Positions 10,844 through 18,763 of a DNA stretch of 64,000 bases are shown here, in pieces (the stretch's first letter is position 1; each line of letters begins with the position of its first letter). Source of the DNA: an uncultured Ignavibacteria bacterium (GTDB taxonomy: Bacteria; Bacteroidota; Ignavibacteria; Ch128b); NCBI GenBank assembly GCA_937944105.1, contig CALDZP010000017.1, positions 24,258 through 88,257 of the forward strand, read 5' to 3'. The notes below the pieces were generated by a model, which made no database searches, was not told the origin of the DNA, and saw only the letters and a list, made by a program, of their open reading frames with translations. The position numbers and the translations under genes are program-made.

Positions 10844-11899
10844 TCATTCATTTTTTCTATCCTGTGGCAGGACAGGAGTTCGTTTTTCGAGTTCTCTCAA
10901 TTCTTGAATTCTTTTTTCCAATTCTTTTTGTTGTCGTTTAATTTCCTCAAGTTTCATGTCGAGTTCTCTTTCGTATTCGCTTCTCTCCCAGTATCCTCTT
11001 CTTTCAAAGTATCCTTTGAAAAGCCAGTTATGTTTTAATGCTTCCATATTTTCAGCAAATCTTTCAGCTCCAATTCGTGCTTGGTTTGCCGTGATGATTA
11101 AATTATTAAGAATTGCTTTAACAGAATCGTAAGCGCTTTTATCACTAACTAAAGCTCCTAAAACACCCTCCCCTTGATTGACTCTTAAAACTAAATTATC
11201 AATTTTTTTCACAACAGAATCGACACCAGAAATTACATTTACAAGATTATTTCCAAGTCCTGTAACAACATTTGAAATTTCTTCGAGACTTGTAGTTAAC
11301 CCAGCCATAGTTTGGTTAGCAGTTTGAGTTGCCTGATCAATACTTTGGTATAATTTTTTATCATTTAATAATTTACCAATTGTTCCTTCACCTTCGTTTA
11401 CTTTTTTAAGAGTCAGACTAAATTCTTTTGAAATTTCTTTAATGTAAGATAGGATTCCCTGGGTTTCTTCTACAATTTCCGCATAAGTTACTGGCATCTT
11501 AATGGGTAGAAAATCTCCGTCAGAAACAGCAGGAACTGCACTACTTCCGCCGTAGATAATTAATACTTTATTACCAACAAGACCTTCAGTTTCTATACTT
11601 GCCCTGGAATCTTTTTTAATGAATTGCTGGACATCTCGTCGGATTCGCATTGTTACAAGAATTTTACTTGTAGTGTCTGCGATAAATTCAATCGATTTAA
11701 TTGAACCTACATCGATACCTGTTAATCGAACTGGAGCACCAACTCTTAAACCTTCAACAGTAGGGAAGTATGCATTTAATTCAAATGTATCTTGAAAAAG
11801 TAAATCCTTATTTCCAATAAGAAAAATGCCAAGCACTAAAATTACTGTACCAATAAATGTAAAAATTCCAAGTCTTGCGCCTTTTAATCCAACAGCCAT
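10844..11899 (-). CDS. mlaD: MCE-domain lipid-transport substrate-binding protein (MlaD type)
   Basis: 351 residues. An N-terminal membrane anchor (residues 8-27, GIFTFIGTVILVLGIFLIG) is followed by one MCE domain (FELNAYFPTVEGLRVGAPV, TGIDVGSIKSIEFI, residues about 37-120), then a long helical region ending in a coiled coil (KLEEIKRQQKELEKRIQEL). In the known Mla system such a protein forms the periplasmic ring that carries phospholipids between inner and outer membranes. It is the last gene of the operon with mlaE and mlaF and starts 15 bases after mlaF. The single MCE domain plus long helical tail resembles MlaD and Mce-type tubes rather than PqiB. Confidence 0.9.
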   Translation of the reverse strand: MAVGLKGARLGIFTFIGTVILVLGIFLIGNKDLLFQDTFELNAYFPTVEGLRVGAPVRLTGIDVGSIKSIEFIADTTSKILVTMRIRRDVQQFIKKDSRASIETEGLVGNKVLIIYGGSSAVPAVSDGDFLPIKMPVTYAEIVEETQGILSYIKEISKEFSLTLKKVNEGEGTIGKLLNDKKLYQSIDQATQTANQTMAGLTTSLEEISNVVTGLGNNLVNVISGVDSVVKKIDNLVLRVNQGEGVLGALVSDKSAYDSVKAILNNLIITANQARIGAERFAENMEALKHNWLFKGYFERRGYWERSEYERELDMKLEEIKRQQKELEKRIQELRELEKRTPVLPQDRKNE

Positions 11900-11914
11900 A
11901 GTATTTCTCCCGAT

Positions 11915-12643
11915 TTAATCGAGTTTAGTTGATAAAAACTTTTTAGCGATATCGAGTTCTGAATTCAATAATTGTTCAGGTGTCCCCTCAAAAATGAAGT
12001 TACCATTCTCAAGCAAAAGAATTTTGTCTGCCGTACTTAGTGCAACAACCATGTCGTGTGTAACAACGATATTAGTCATTTTAAATTTTTTCTGCATTTC
12101 AATAATTAATTTAGCAATTTCTTTTGATGTAACAGGATCGAGTCCAGTGGTGGGTTCATCGTATAACATAATTTTAGGATTAAGAATTAGAGATCTTGCA
12201 AGGGCAATTCTTTTTTTCATTCCCCCTGAAAGTTCTGATGGCATTTTACTGATGGCTTCAGCAAGACCAACAAGATTTAAAATTTCTTTAATACGTTCTT
12301 CAATTTCCTTATTGGTCAGACCAGTATGTCTTAAAAGTGGAAAAGCTAAGTTTTCTTTTACAGTCATAGAATCATAAAGCGCTGAACTTTGAAATAAGAA
12401 GCCAATATTTTTTCTGAGCTCATTAAGCTCTTTAAGTGTGAGTTCAAAAATATTTTTTCCCTCAATAAAAATTTTGCCTTTATCTGGTTCAATTAATCTA
12501 ACAATACATTTTAGTAAAACGCTTTTACCAATTCCACTTCTGCCTAAAATTACGGTAGTTGTTCCTTCAGGAACTTCAAAATTTACCCCATCTAAAACTA
12601 CTAAATCACCAAATCTTTTATGGAGATTTTCTATTTTCAACAT
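11915..12643 (-). CDS. mlaF: Mla-type lipid transport ATPase
   Basis: 242 residues, a complete ABC nucleotide-binding domain. Walker A is GRSGIGKSVLLKCI, the signature is LSGGMKKRIALARSL, Walker B is IMLYDEPTTGLDP and the switch histidine is in VVTHDM. The SGGMKKR variant and TTGLDP are typical of MlaF/Ttg2A. It powers the MlaE permease at the inner membrane. The gene begins two bases after the stop of mlaE and is followed by mlaD, the conserved E-F-D order. Confidence 0.95.
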   Translation of the reverse strand: MLKIENLHKRFGDLVVLDGVNFEVPEGTTTVILGRSGIGKSVLLKCIVRLIEPDKGKIFIEGKNIFELTLKELNELRKNIGFLFQSSALYDSMTVKENLAFPLLRHTGLTNKEIEERIKEILNLVGLAEAISKMPSELSGGMKKRIALARSLILNPKIMLYDEPTTGLDPVTSKEIAKLIIEMQKKFKMTNIVVTHDMVVALSTADKILLLENGNFIFEGTPEQLLNSELDIAKKFLSTKLD

Positions 12644-12645
12644 GA

Positions 12646-13419
12646 TTAATCAGGGAAAATAATTAATGTTAATCTAACAATAACAGAGTCAATCAATAGA
12701 ATTAACAGAGAAGAAATAACCACTGAAGTAGTGCTTGCTTTACCAACTCCTTCTGTTCCTTTACTTGCATTAAACCCAAGATATGAACCGACAATTCCAA
12801 CCACAAAACCGAATACAAAAGTTTTTGAAACACCTGGAATTATATCTGAAAAACGAACTGCATCGAGAACAAGCTGAATGTAATATGAAAAAGTCATATT
12901 CTGTGTAATGATAACAGCTACATACCCACCGAGAAGAGCGATTAAATCAACATAGATTGTTAGTAATGGTAACATCAAAGTTGTAGCAATTACACGGGTA
13001 ACAACTAAAAATCTAAATGGATCTACTGCAGAAACTTCCATTGCATCGATTTGTTCTGTGACTCTCATTGAGCCTAATTCAGCACCAATACCAGAGCCTA
13101 CTCTGCCAGCAAATATCAATGCAGTAAGTACAGGGCCAAGTTCTCTAATAACAGAAAGAGCAATCATTCCAGGTAAAAACATTTCAGCACCAAATCGAGC
13201 AAGAACAGGTTGAGATTGCATACCCAGGACGAGCCCAATTATAAATCCTGTGATACTTACAATTGAAAAAGTTTTTACACCTAATTCATCCATATGTTTT
13301 CGTATTTCAGTTATTTCATAAGGTGGACGAAAGACTTCGACAAAAAATCTAAGAGTAAAGCTGGTAAGTCCACCAATAACTGAAAAGAAATTGTTAATAC
13401 TATCTATCAATTTCATCAT
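12646..13419 (-). CDS. mlaE: Mla-type lipid transport permease (MlaE family)
   Basis: 257 residues with five or so transmembrane segments. It carries the conserved MlaE core VIRELGPVLTALIFAGRVGS, GIGAELGSMRVTEQIDAMEV and AVDPFRFLVVTRVIA. As a dimer it forms the inner-membrane part of the lipid transporter with mlaF and mlaD. The start overlaps the stop of the 77-residue gene upstream by four bases (ATGA), which indicates coupled translation. The first two codons are both ATG, so the exact start may be one codon later. Confidence 0.95.
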   Translation of the reverse strand: MMKLIDSINNFFSVIGGLTSFTLRFFVEVFRPPYEITEIRKHMDELGVKTFSIVSITGFIIGLVLGMQSQPVLARFGAEMFLPGMIALSVIRELGPVLTALIFAGRVGSGIGAELGSMRVTEQIDAMEVSAVDPFRFLVVTRVIATTLMLPLLTIYVDLIALLGGYVAVIITQNMTFSYYIQLVLDAVRFSDIIPGVSKTFVFGFVVGIVGSYLGFNASKGTEGVGKASTTSVVISSLLILLIDSVIVRLTLIIFPD

Positions 13420-13649
13420 TCAATACCAAGAGCAAATGTGATGTTCTTACTGTCCTTTTTTTCTTCGAATGTAATAGGAACTTTTGGAAAAGATTTTTCA
13501 ATAAAATGCTGAAATTCTTCAAGCTCACGAGGAGTATAAATATCAGGATTATAGATAATTTTAATAATCTTAATAGTATAAGCTTCTAATTTTACAAGCT
13601 CTTTTAATTTTTGAATATCATCTGAAATTTGAAGTTCGATGAAATCCAT
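13416..13649 (-). CDS. Small protein of unknown function heading the mla operon
   Basis: 77 residues, soluble, no signal or membrane segment. It starts MDFIELQISDDIQKLKELVK and continues with an alternating helix/strand pattern (YTIKIIKIIYN, TPRELEEFQHFIEKSFPKVP, ITFALGIE). The family is not recognised. It overlaps mlaE by four bases, so it is made together with the transporter. In E. coli the fifth inner-membrane-complex partner is MlaB, a STAS protein, but this sequence lacks the STAS serine motif, so equivalence is speculative. Confidence 0.7.
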   Translation of the reverse strand: MDFIELQISDDIQKLKELVKLEAYTIKIIKIIYNPDIYTPRELEEFQHFIEKSFPKVPITFEEKKDSKNITFALGIE

Positions 13650-13893
13650 GCATGTAACCGATTAATTGGGCTATTTTTTATACAAAATAATAAAGATTAA
13701 TCTTATTTCACTTAATATTGAGAGAAATATTTGTCAATAACTGAGAAAATTACAAGCTAATGTTTTAAATCCATTTACTTAAAAAACAAATTCGAAGTTT
13801 TGAATTGATGAAAATTATTAAACAATTTTAAGTTATTTGCTGGGTCATTTGGAATTTTTTAAGTTGATTTATAGGAATAAGTCTGCCCCAATA

Positions 13894-14682
13894 TTATGCT
13901 TTTAAGAATTCAAGAATTTTTTTATTAACATTTTCTCTATCTTCAAGATTTACCATATGTCCAGCAATTTCAGAAAAGTAAATACTGGAATTTTTAATTT
14001 TTTGATGCATTAATTCAGCATTTTGAATAGGACTTGCAAGATCACTTTTACCATGAATGACTAAAACAGGAAAGTTTATTTTATCTAACAAATTGACATA
14101 GTCTTTTCGGTCCCGCATAGCACCAAGTGAACCAATGATCCCGTTTAAGCTTGCCCTTTCCATAATTATAGAAACCTTATCGATTAAATCCAGATTATTT
14201 TCCCATGTTAGAGGTGCGAATAATATTTTTTTAAATGCATCAATAACAGGTCTTTTTCCTTCTTTTTTTGCAAGTTCAATTAATTCATTTCTTCGATTTT
14301 TACCTGCTTCATCATCTGCTTGAGCTTTAGTAGCAATCAAAATTGCTTTGTTGATTCGTTCACTAAATCTATCAATGATATTAAAAGTTATGTAACCTCC
14401 CATACTCATTCCTGCTATGCTAAATTTCTTTATGTTTAATTTATCGGCAATACAGAGAATATCATTTCCGAAATCATCCATCTGCCATTCAGACATTTCC
14501 ACAAGGGAATTTCCAAAACCCCTTAAATCGGGGGCAATTACTTGAAACCCATTATTGCTTAGGAGTTCTATTTGAGGTTCCCACATCTCATGTGTAAGTG
14601 GAAAGCCATGTATTAAAATTATCGGTTCCCCATCACCTTTAACATGAACATACAGGGAACAATTAGTTAATTCTATTTTCAT
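13894..14682 (-). CDS. Alpha/beta-fold hydrolase
   Basis: 262 residues with the complete alpha/beta hydrolase pattern: oxyanion-hole ILIHGFPLTHEMWEPQI, the nucleophile elbow AGMSMGGYI with the catalytic serine, the acid in VIHGKSDLASP, and the catalytic histidine in EIAGHMVNLEDRE. It is cytoplasmic by sequence. Such proteins include esterases, 3-oxoadipate enol-lactonases and haloperoxidase-like enzymes; the substrate is not predictable. It follows the membrane-protein gene upstream by 12 bases, so the two are probably cotranscribed. Confidence 0.88.
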   Translation of the reverse strand: MKIELTNCSLYVHVKGDGEPIILIHGFPLTHEMWEPQIELLSNNGFQVIAPDLRGFGNSLVEMSEWQMDDFGNDILCIADKLNIKKFSIAGMSMGGYITFNIIDRFSERINKAILIATKAQADDEAGKNRRNELIELAKKEGKRPVIDAFKKILFAPLTWENNLDLIDKVSIIMERASLNGIIGSLGAMRDRKDYVNLLDKINFPVLVIHGKSDLASPIQNAELMHQKIKNSSIYFSEIAGHMVNLEDRENVNKKILEFLKA

Positions 14683-14694
14683 AAATAATGCCCT

Positions 14695-15348
14695 TTACTT
14701 TTTGAAGTACAGTGCAAAATAAGAGATTATTAATGCTAAAGCAAAAGCAAATTTGCACATTAAACTTTCTATGAAGTTTTTTGATTCAGGGTAGATAAAT
14801 AAGCTAAGAATCATTGGAAATAGAAATGATATAAAACCTATAAGTAAAATTAGATTTTGTTTTTTTAATACATTATCTGTGCTCTTAATGTAGCCTTGAG
14901 TTAGAATAAATAGTGATAATAAAATTGGAAGGTAATAAAATAAACCATATAGAAATCCGAGTGGATAATAATAAGAAGCATAAATGACACTACATTCTTT
15001 TACTCTTAAATTTTTAATCGCAAAAAAATAATAGATTGAAAAAAAAATAGCGGGAATAAAAATTAAATTTTTAAATTTATTTCGTAGCTTTTTGTTTATT
15101 TTTAAGGCTAACACAAACCCTGAAGGTGGTAGAAAAGAAATGCTCACGAATGCTAAATAAAGTATAAAAGTCTCTTTAAGTTCTAAGCCACATATTAAGA
15201 ACTCGAAAAATTGGTAAGCCGCAAGTAAGGATAATATTAAAATTATATTTTTCTTAAATTTTGACTTTGAAAATATAAGCACATTAATTAAAAGAACAAG
15301 CTCAAGGCAAAAAATTAAAAGTGAAAGTAAGCCTTTATATTCATTCAT
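14695..15348 (-). CDS. Polytopic membrane protein of unknown function
   Basis: 217 residues with about seven hydrophobic segments (roughly 7-26, 32-52, 58-80, 92-110, 128-150, 162-184, 194-214), so nearly the whole protein is in the membrane. The arrangement and the short charged loops resemble the seven-helix N-terminal sensor module of some Bacteroidota histidine kinases, but no kinase or output domain follows. No family is recognised. It is divergent from tpiA, with a 91-base gap that must hold both promoters, and is followed by the hydrolase gene. Confidence 0.7.
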   Translation of the reverse strand: MNEYKGLLSLLIFCLELVLLINVLIFSKSKFKKNIILILSLLAAYQFFEFLICGLELKETFILYLAFVSISFLPPSGFVLALKINKKLRNKFKNLIFIPAIFFSIYYFFAIKNLRVKECSVIYASYYYPLGFLYGLFYYLPILLSLFILTQGYIKSTDNVLKKQNLILLIGFISFLFPMILSLFIYPESKNFIESLMCKFAFALALIISYFALYFKK

Positions 15349-15361
15349 TTTTTTCTCAAAC

Positions 15362-15392
15362 TTTGTAAGCGTTTAGTTCTTTCGTAATTTTA
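15362..15392 (+). promoter_or_regulatory. Possible Bacteroidota-type promoter for tpiA
   Basis: TTTG (15362-15365) is followed after 19 bases by TAATTTTA (15385-15392), close to the TTTG / TAnnTTTG boxes of Bacteroidota promoters. It lies in the divergent gap 48-78 bases before the tpiA ATG, a sensible place. It is a pattern match only. Confidence 0.35.
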
Positions 15393-15439
15393 CAAAAATA
15401 TTTAAATAAAATAGATAAAAATAGAAAAGAGGATTTAAG

Positions 15440-16201
15440 ATGCGAAAGAAAATTGTTGCCGGCAACTGGAAAATGTATAAAGATAAATCGGAAACCATCG
15501 AATTAATTTCTCAATTGAAAGAAAAGCTTAGTTCTTATACACCAGAAGTGGAAATAATTATCTGTCCACCTTATACATCAATTGAATTAGCGGGTGAATT
15601 GATTAAAAACTCAAAGATTTTTCTTGGCGCACAAAACATGCATTCAGAGATTGAGGGAGCTTTTACTGGTGAAGTTTCTGGAAAAATGTTAAAGTCTTTT
15701 GGTGTAGAATATGTAATTCTGGGTCATTCGGAAAGACGATCTTATTTCAAGGAAACGGACGAATTTATTAATCAAAAGATAAAAAGAGCTATTGAATTCG
15801 ATATTAAACCAATTTTTTGTCTTGGTGAAACACTTGAGGAAAGAGAAAACGGCAAAACTTTTGATGTTGTAGAAAACCAACTTACGAAAGGATTATCTGG
15901 CATATCTCGAATTGATCTCGAAAAAGTGGTAGTGGCTTATGAACCAGTTTGGGCTATAGGAACTGGAAAAACTGCCACACCTGAGCAGGCTCAAGAAGTA
16001 CAATCATTTTTAAGAACAAAAATTTCAGAATTATATGATTCTGAAATTGCTTCAAAAGTTCGTATTCTTTATGGTGGTAGTGTAAAGCCTGAAAATGCAA
16101 AGGATCTATTCAAACAACCTGATATTGACGGTGGATTAATTGGTGGTGCTTGTTTGAAAGCTGATTCATTCTATCAAATTATTTTAGCTGCACAATTTTA
16201 A
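15440..16201 (+). CDS. tpiA: Triosephosphate isomerase
   Basis: 253 residues, standard size. It interconverts dihydroxyacetone phosphate and glyceraldehyde-3-phosphate in glycolysis. Active-site residues are all present: N9 and K11 in AGNWKMYK, H96 in YVILGHSERR and E168 in VAYEPVWAIGTGKTATP, with the phosphate-binding ILYGGSVKPENA near the C-terminus. An AGAGGATT ribosome site precedes the ATG. It stands 84 bases upstream of the GH2-like gene. Confidence 0.98.
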   Translation: MRKKIVAGNWKMYKDKSETIELISQLKEKLSSYTPEVEIIICPPYTSIELAGELIKNSKIFLGAQNMHSEIEGAFTGEVSGKMLKSFGVEYVILGHSERRSYFKETDEFINQKIKRAIEFDIKPIFCLGETLEERENGKTFDVVENQLTKGLSGISRIDLEKVVVAYEPVWAIGTGKTATPEQAQEVQSFLRTKISELYDSEIASKVRILYGGSVKPENAKDLFKQPDIDGGLIGGACLKADSFYQIILAAQF

Positions 16202-16285
16202 TTTAAGGCTTTAGTAATTGATAAATTGAACATACTTACTTCATAAATTATATTTGTATGATTTATTTTTTAAGAGGGTTTAAAA

Positions 16286-18760
16286 GTGTCTAAAAGAATA
16301 ATCTTTTTTCTGCTAATAATTTTGAATCTGGTTTCAGGTGAAGAATTAAAAATACCACAATTTAATAAAGAAATTCCTCAAACTCGGAAAATCATTTTAC
16401 TTAACGATAATTGGATTTATGAAGTAGATGGTAAAACGCATAAAGCTAATGTTCCCATCTTTTTAGAAGATAAAAATGTAACTTTAAGAAAAAGATTTCG
16501 ACTCGAAAACAAATCAGATGTTTATATTTATTATTTGAGTTTCAGAAGGATTAATGGATTACAAGAAATTTACTTTAATGATGAGAGAATTCCATTTGAT
16601 CCAATTGATATTGAAAAATTGTCTTTTCGAATTCCTTCAAATATTGTGAAAGATGATGGAGAAAATTTTATAAAGTTAATTTTATCAAAGAAATTAAAAT
16701 ACAAAGAACAAAATGTACTGGCTTCAAAAATTGAGTTAGCTGAAAAAAATTTTGGAATTGTTGGAGATGTTTTATTTGAAATTCTTCCTTCTATTTCCTT
16801 TACGGATTTATCTGTAATGCCATCACTTGATGAGAATTTTCTTACTGGAATAGTCAACTACAAATTCGAGCTTTCTTCTTTCAAGCATATTCAACCAGAT
16901 TCAGTAAAAAAATTAACAGTTCAAATTGAAGTGGTTGATAATCAAAATCTTACAGTTGTAAATTCTATTCAAGAAGAAATCCAGTTCAAAGGGAATTCAA
17001 TTTCTTTCAGTGGAAATCTTTTTATCAAAAATCCGAATTTATGGAGTATTTCAAATCAATCATTTTATACAATAAGATTGAAACTTTATCGAGATAATAC
17101 ATTTGTTGATGAAATTTCATCGCATATCGCATTTAAAAGAATTGGAATTAAGGATTCAAAAATATTTTTGAATAATAAACCTTTGGTAATACGAGGACTT
17201 ACATATTTTGAAACAGATAAAAAAGATAAATATAATTTTCAGGACGGAATTTATAAGCGAGATATCAGCTTAATCAAGGAATTAAATGCAAATGCAATTT
17301 TTGTTAAGAATTCTCTTCCATCTTATGAATTGATTTCCGAATGTGAGAAGAATGGAATTTTAGTTTTCGTTGATCTGGATAGTAAAATTTATCCATCAAA
17401 ATATTATCAAAGATATTTATCCAGCAAAAAAAGAAAATTAAATTTTATTATAAGTGAATATTCAAAATTTGGATGTTTTGCTGGTGTGAATTTAGGTGAT
17501 ATTGGTAAAGGTGAATCTTCAAGCTGGATTAATTCACTAAAAAATATTAGAGATAGTTTGAATTCTAATATTTTAATTTTTGCTGAATCTTATGAGTTAA
17601 GAGATCAAAATTTAAATTCTGTTGATTTTATTGCTTATAATGTACTTCATAAATCATTTTCTGAAGTTGAAAAATTTATTAAAGAGTTTAATGATGAAAA
17701 ATTCAGTTTAATTTCTTCTGTTGGTTATAATCATGGAATTAATGAAAAAGAAGGTTACTTAAATCCTTACTCAGCTGAAGCTCAAGCGAAGTATTTGTCC
17801 GATGTGCTTGAAATATTGCTGGAAAAAAACATCTCATTTTCTGTCCATACTTTTGCTGATTATCGTCTACCTTATCATTCGATTATTGCGGGGAAATATG
17901 ATAATCGATTAATGAAGTTTGGATTGGTAAATGAGTTCAGAGATAAGAAAAAACTTTCCTTTCAGGTTTTTAAGAATTATATGAATGAGAGCAAGTTGCC
18001 ATTGATAATGCAGGGGAATTATACAGAATCTGCTACCATGATATTTATCGTTTCGGGATTACTTTTTCTTGCATTAACGATTATAACAATAAACTCAACG
18101 CATCGTTTCCGTGAAAATGTTTCAAGGGCTGTTCTTAAGACATATAATTTCTTTTCTGATATCAGAGATGGCTGGTTTATTTCTTCTTTTCATTCTATGA
18201 TACTTGCATTGATAGTAGCTTTATCTTCTTCATTAACTTATTCGAGTTTAGTTTACTACTGGAAAGATAATATTGCGTTTGAAAAATTTATTTCGTTGTT
18301 TAATTCAAATTTGTTGTTTGAATTTTTCAGCTATGTTGCCTGGCGACCAATTGAGTTAATTTTTTATTTTACATTGATTACACTTTTTATTATGATTCTA
18401 CTGACAGTATCAATTAAATTCTTTAATCTTTTCGTAAAAAATAAAATATTTTTTAATCATGCATTTTTAATTTTAATATGGAGTGCAATTCCATATTTGA
18501 TTTTGATACCACTTGGTATGGTGGCGTTTAAGATTCTATCACAACATAAATACAATTTGCTAATATACCTCATAATTTTTTTGTTTCATCTGTGGGTTTT
18601 GGTTAGAATTCTGAAAGGAATTTCAATAGTGTTTGAAGTTAAAAAAATTCGAGTTTATTCTGTTGCTGTCTTATTTCTGCTGGCAGTTTTTGCTGGTTTA
18701 ATTTTATATTTACAGGTTAATTATAGTTCATTAGATTATTTTATGGAGTTTTTCGGGTAA
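16286..18760 (+). CDS. GH2-like (beta-galactosidase-fold) pseudoenzyme fused to a polytopic membrane domain
   Basis: 824 residues from a GTG start with a GAGGG site upstream. A signal peptide (residues 1-18) precedes a GH2-type order: jelly-roll N-domain (about 30-165), an immunoglobulin-like domain (170-285, ending HIAFKRIGIKDSKIFLNNKP) and a TIM-barrel-like domain from LVIRGLTYFETDKKDKY onward. The usual acid/base 'GNE' is replaced by GVNLGDIGKGE (about residue 398) and the nucleophile 'EYG' by SSVGYNHG (about 476), so both catalytic glutamates seem absent. From residue about 582 the protein has six or so membrane segments, somewhat like a Yip1-type domain. It ends three bases before smc. 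Probably a surface carbohydrate-binding or structural protein; the function is unknown. Confidence 0.75.
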   Translation: MSKRIIFFLLIILNLVSGEELKIPQFNKEIPQTRKIILLNDNWIYEVDGKTHKANVPIFLEDKNVTLRKRFRLENKSDVYIYYLSFRRINGLQEIYFNDERIPFDPIDIEKLSFRIPSNIVKDDGENFIKLILSKKLKYKEQNVLASKIELAEKNFGIVGDVLFEILPSISFTDLSVMPSLDENFLTGIVNYKFELSSFKHIQPDSVKKLTVQIEVVDNQNLTVVNSIQEEIQFKGNSISFSGNLFIKNPNLWSISNQSFYTIRLKLYRDNTFVDEISSHIAFKRIGIKDSKIFLNNKPLVIRGLTYFETDKKDKYNFQDGIYKRDISLIKELNANAIFVKNSLPSYELISECEKNGILVFVDLDSKIYPSKYYQRYLSSKKRKLNFIISEYSKFGCFAGVNLGDIGKGESSSWINSLKNIRDSLNSNILIFAESYELRDQNLNSVDFIAYNVLHKSFSEVEKFIKEFNDEKFSLISSVGYNHGINEKEGYLNPYSAEAQAKYLSDVLEILLEKNISFSVHTFADYRLPYHSIIAGKYDNRLMKFGLVNEFRDKKKLSFQVFKNYMNESKLPLIMQGNYTESATMIFIVSGLLFLALTIITINSTHRFRENVSRAVLKTYNFFSDIRDGWFISSFHSMILALIVALSSSLTYSSLVYYWKDNIAFEKFISLFNSNLLFEFFSYVAWRPIELIFYFTLITLFIMILLTVSIKFFNLFVKNKIFFNHAFLILIWSAIPYLILIPLGMVAFKILSQHKYNLLIYLIIFLFHLWVLVRILKGISIVFEVKKIRVYSVAVLFLLAVFAGLILYLQVNYSSLDYFMEFFG

Positions 18761-18763
18761 GAT

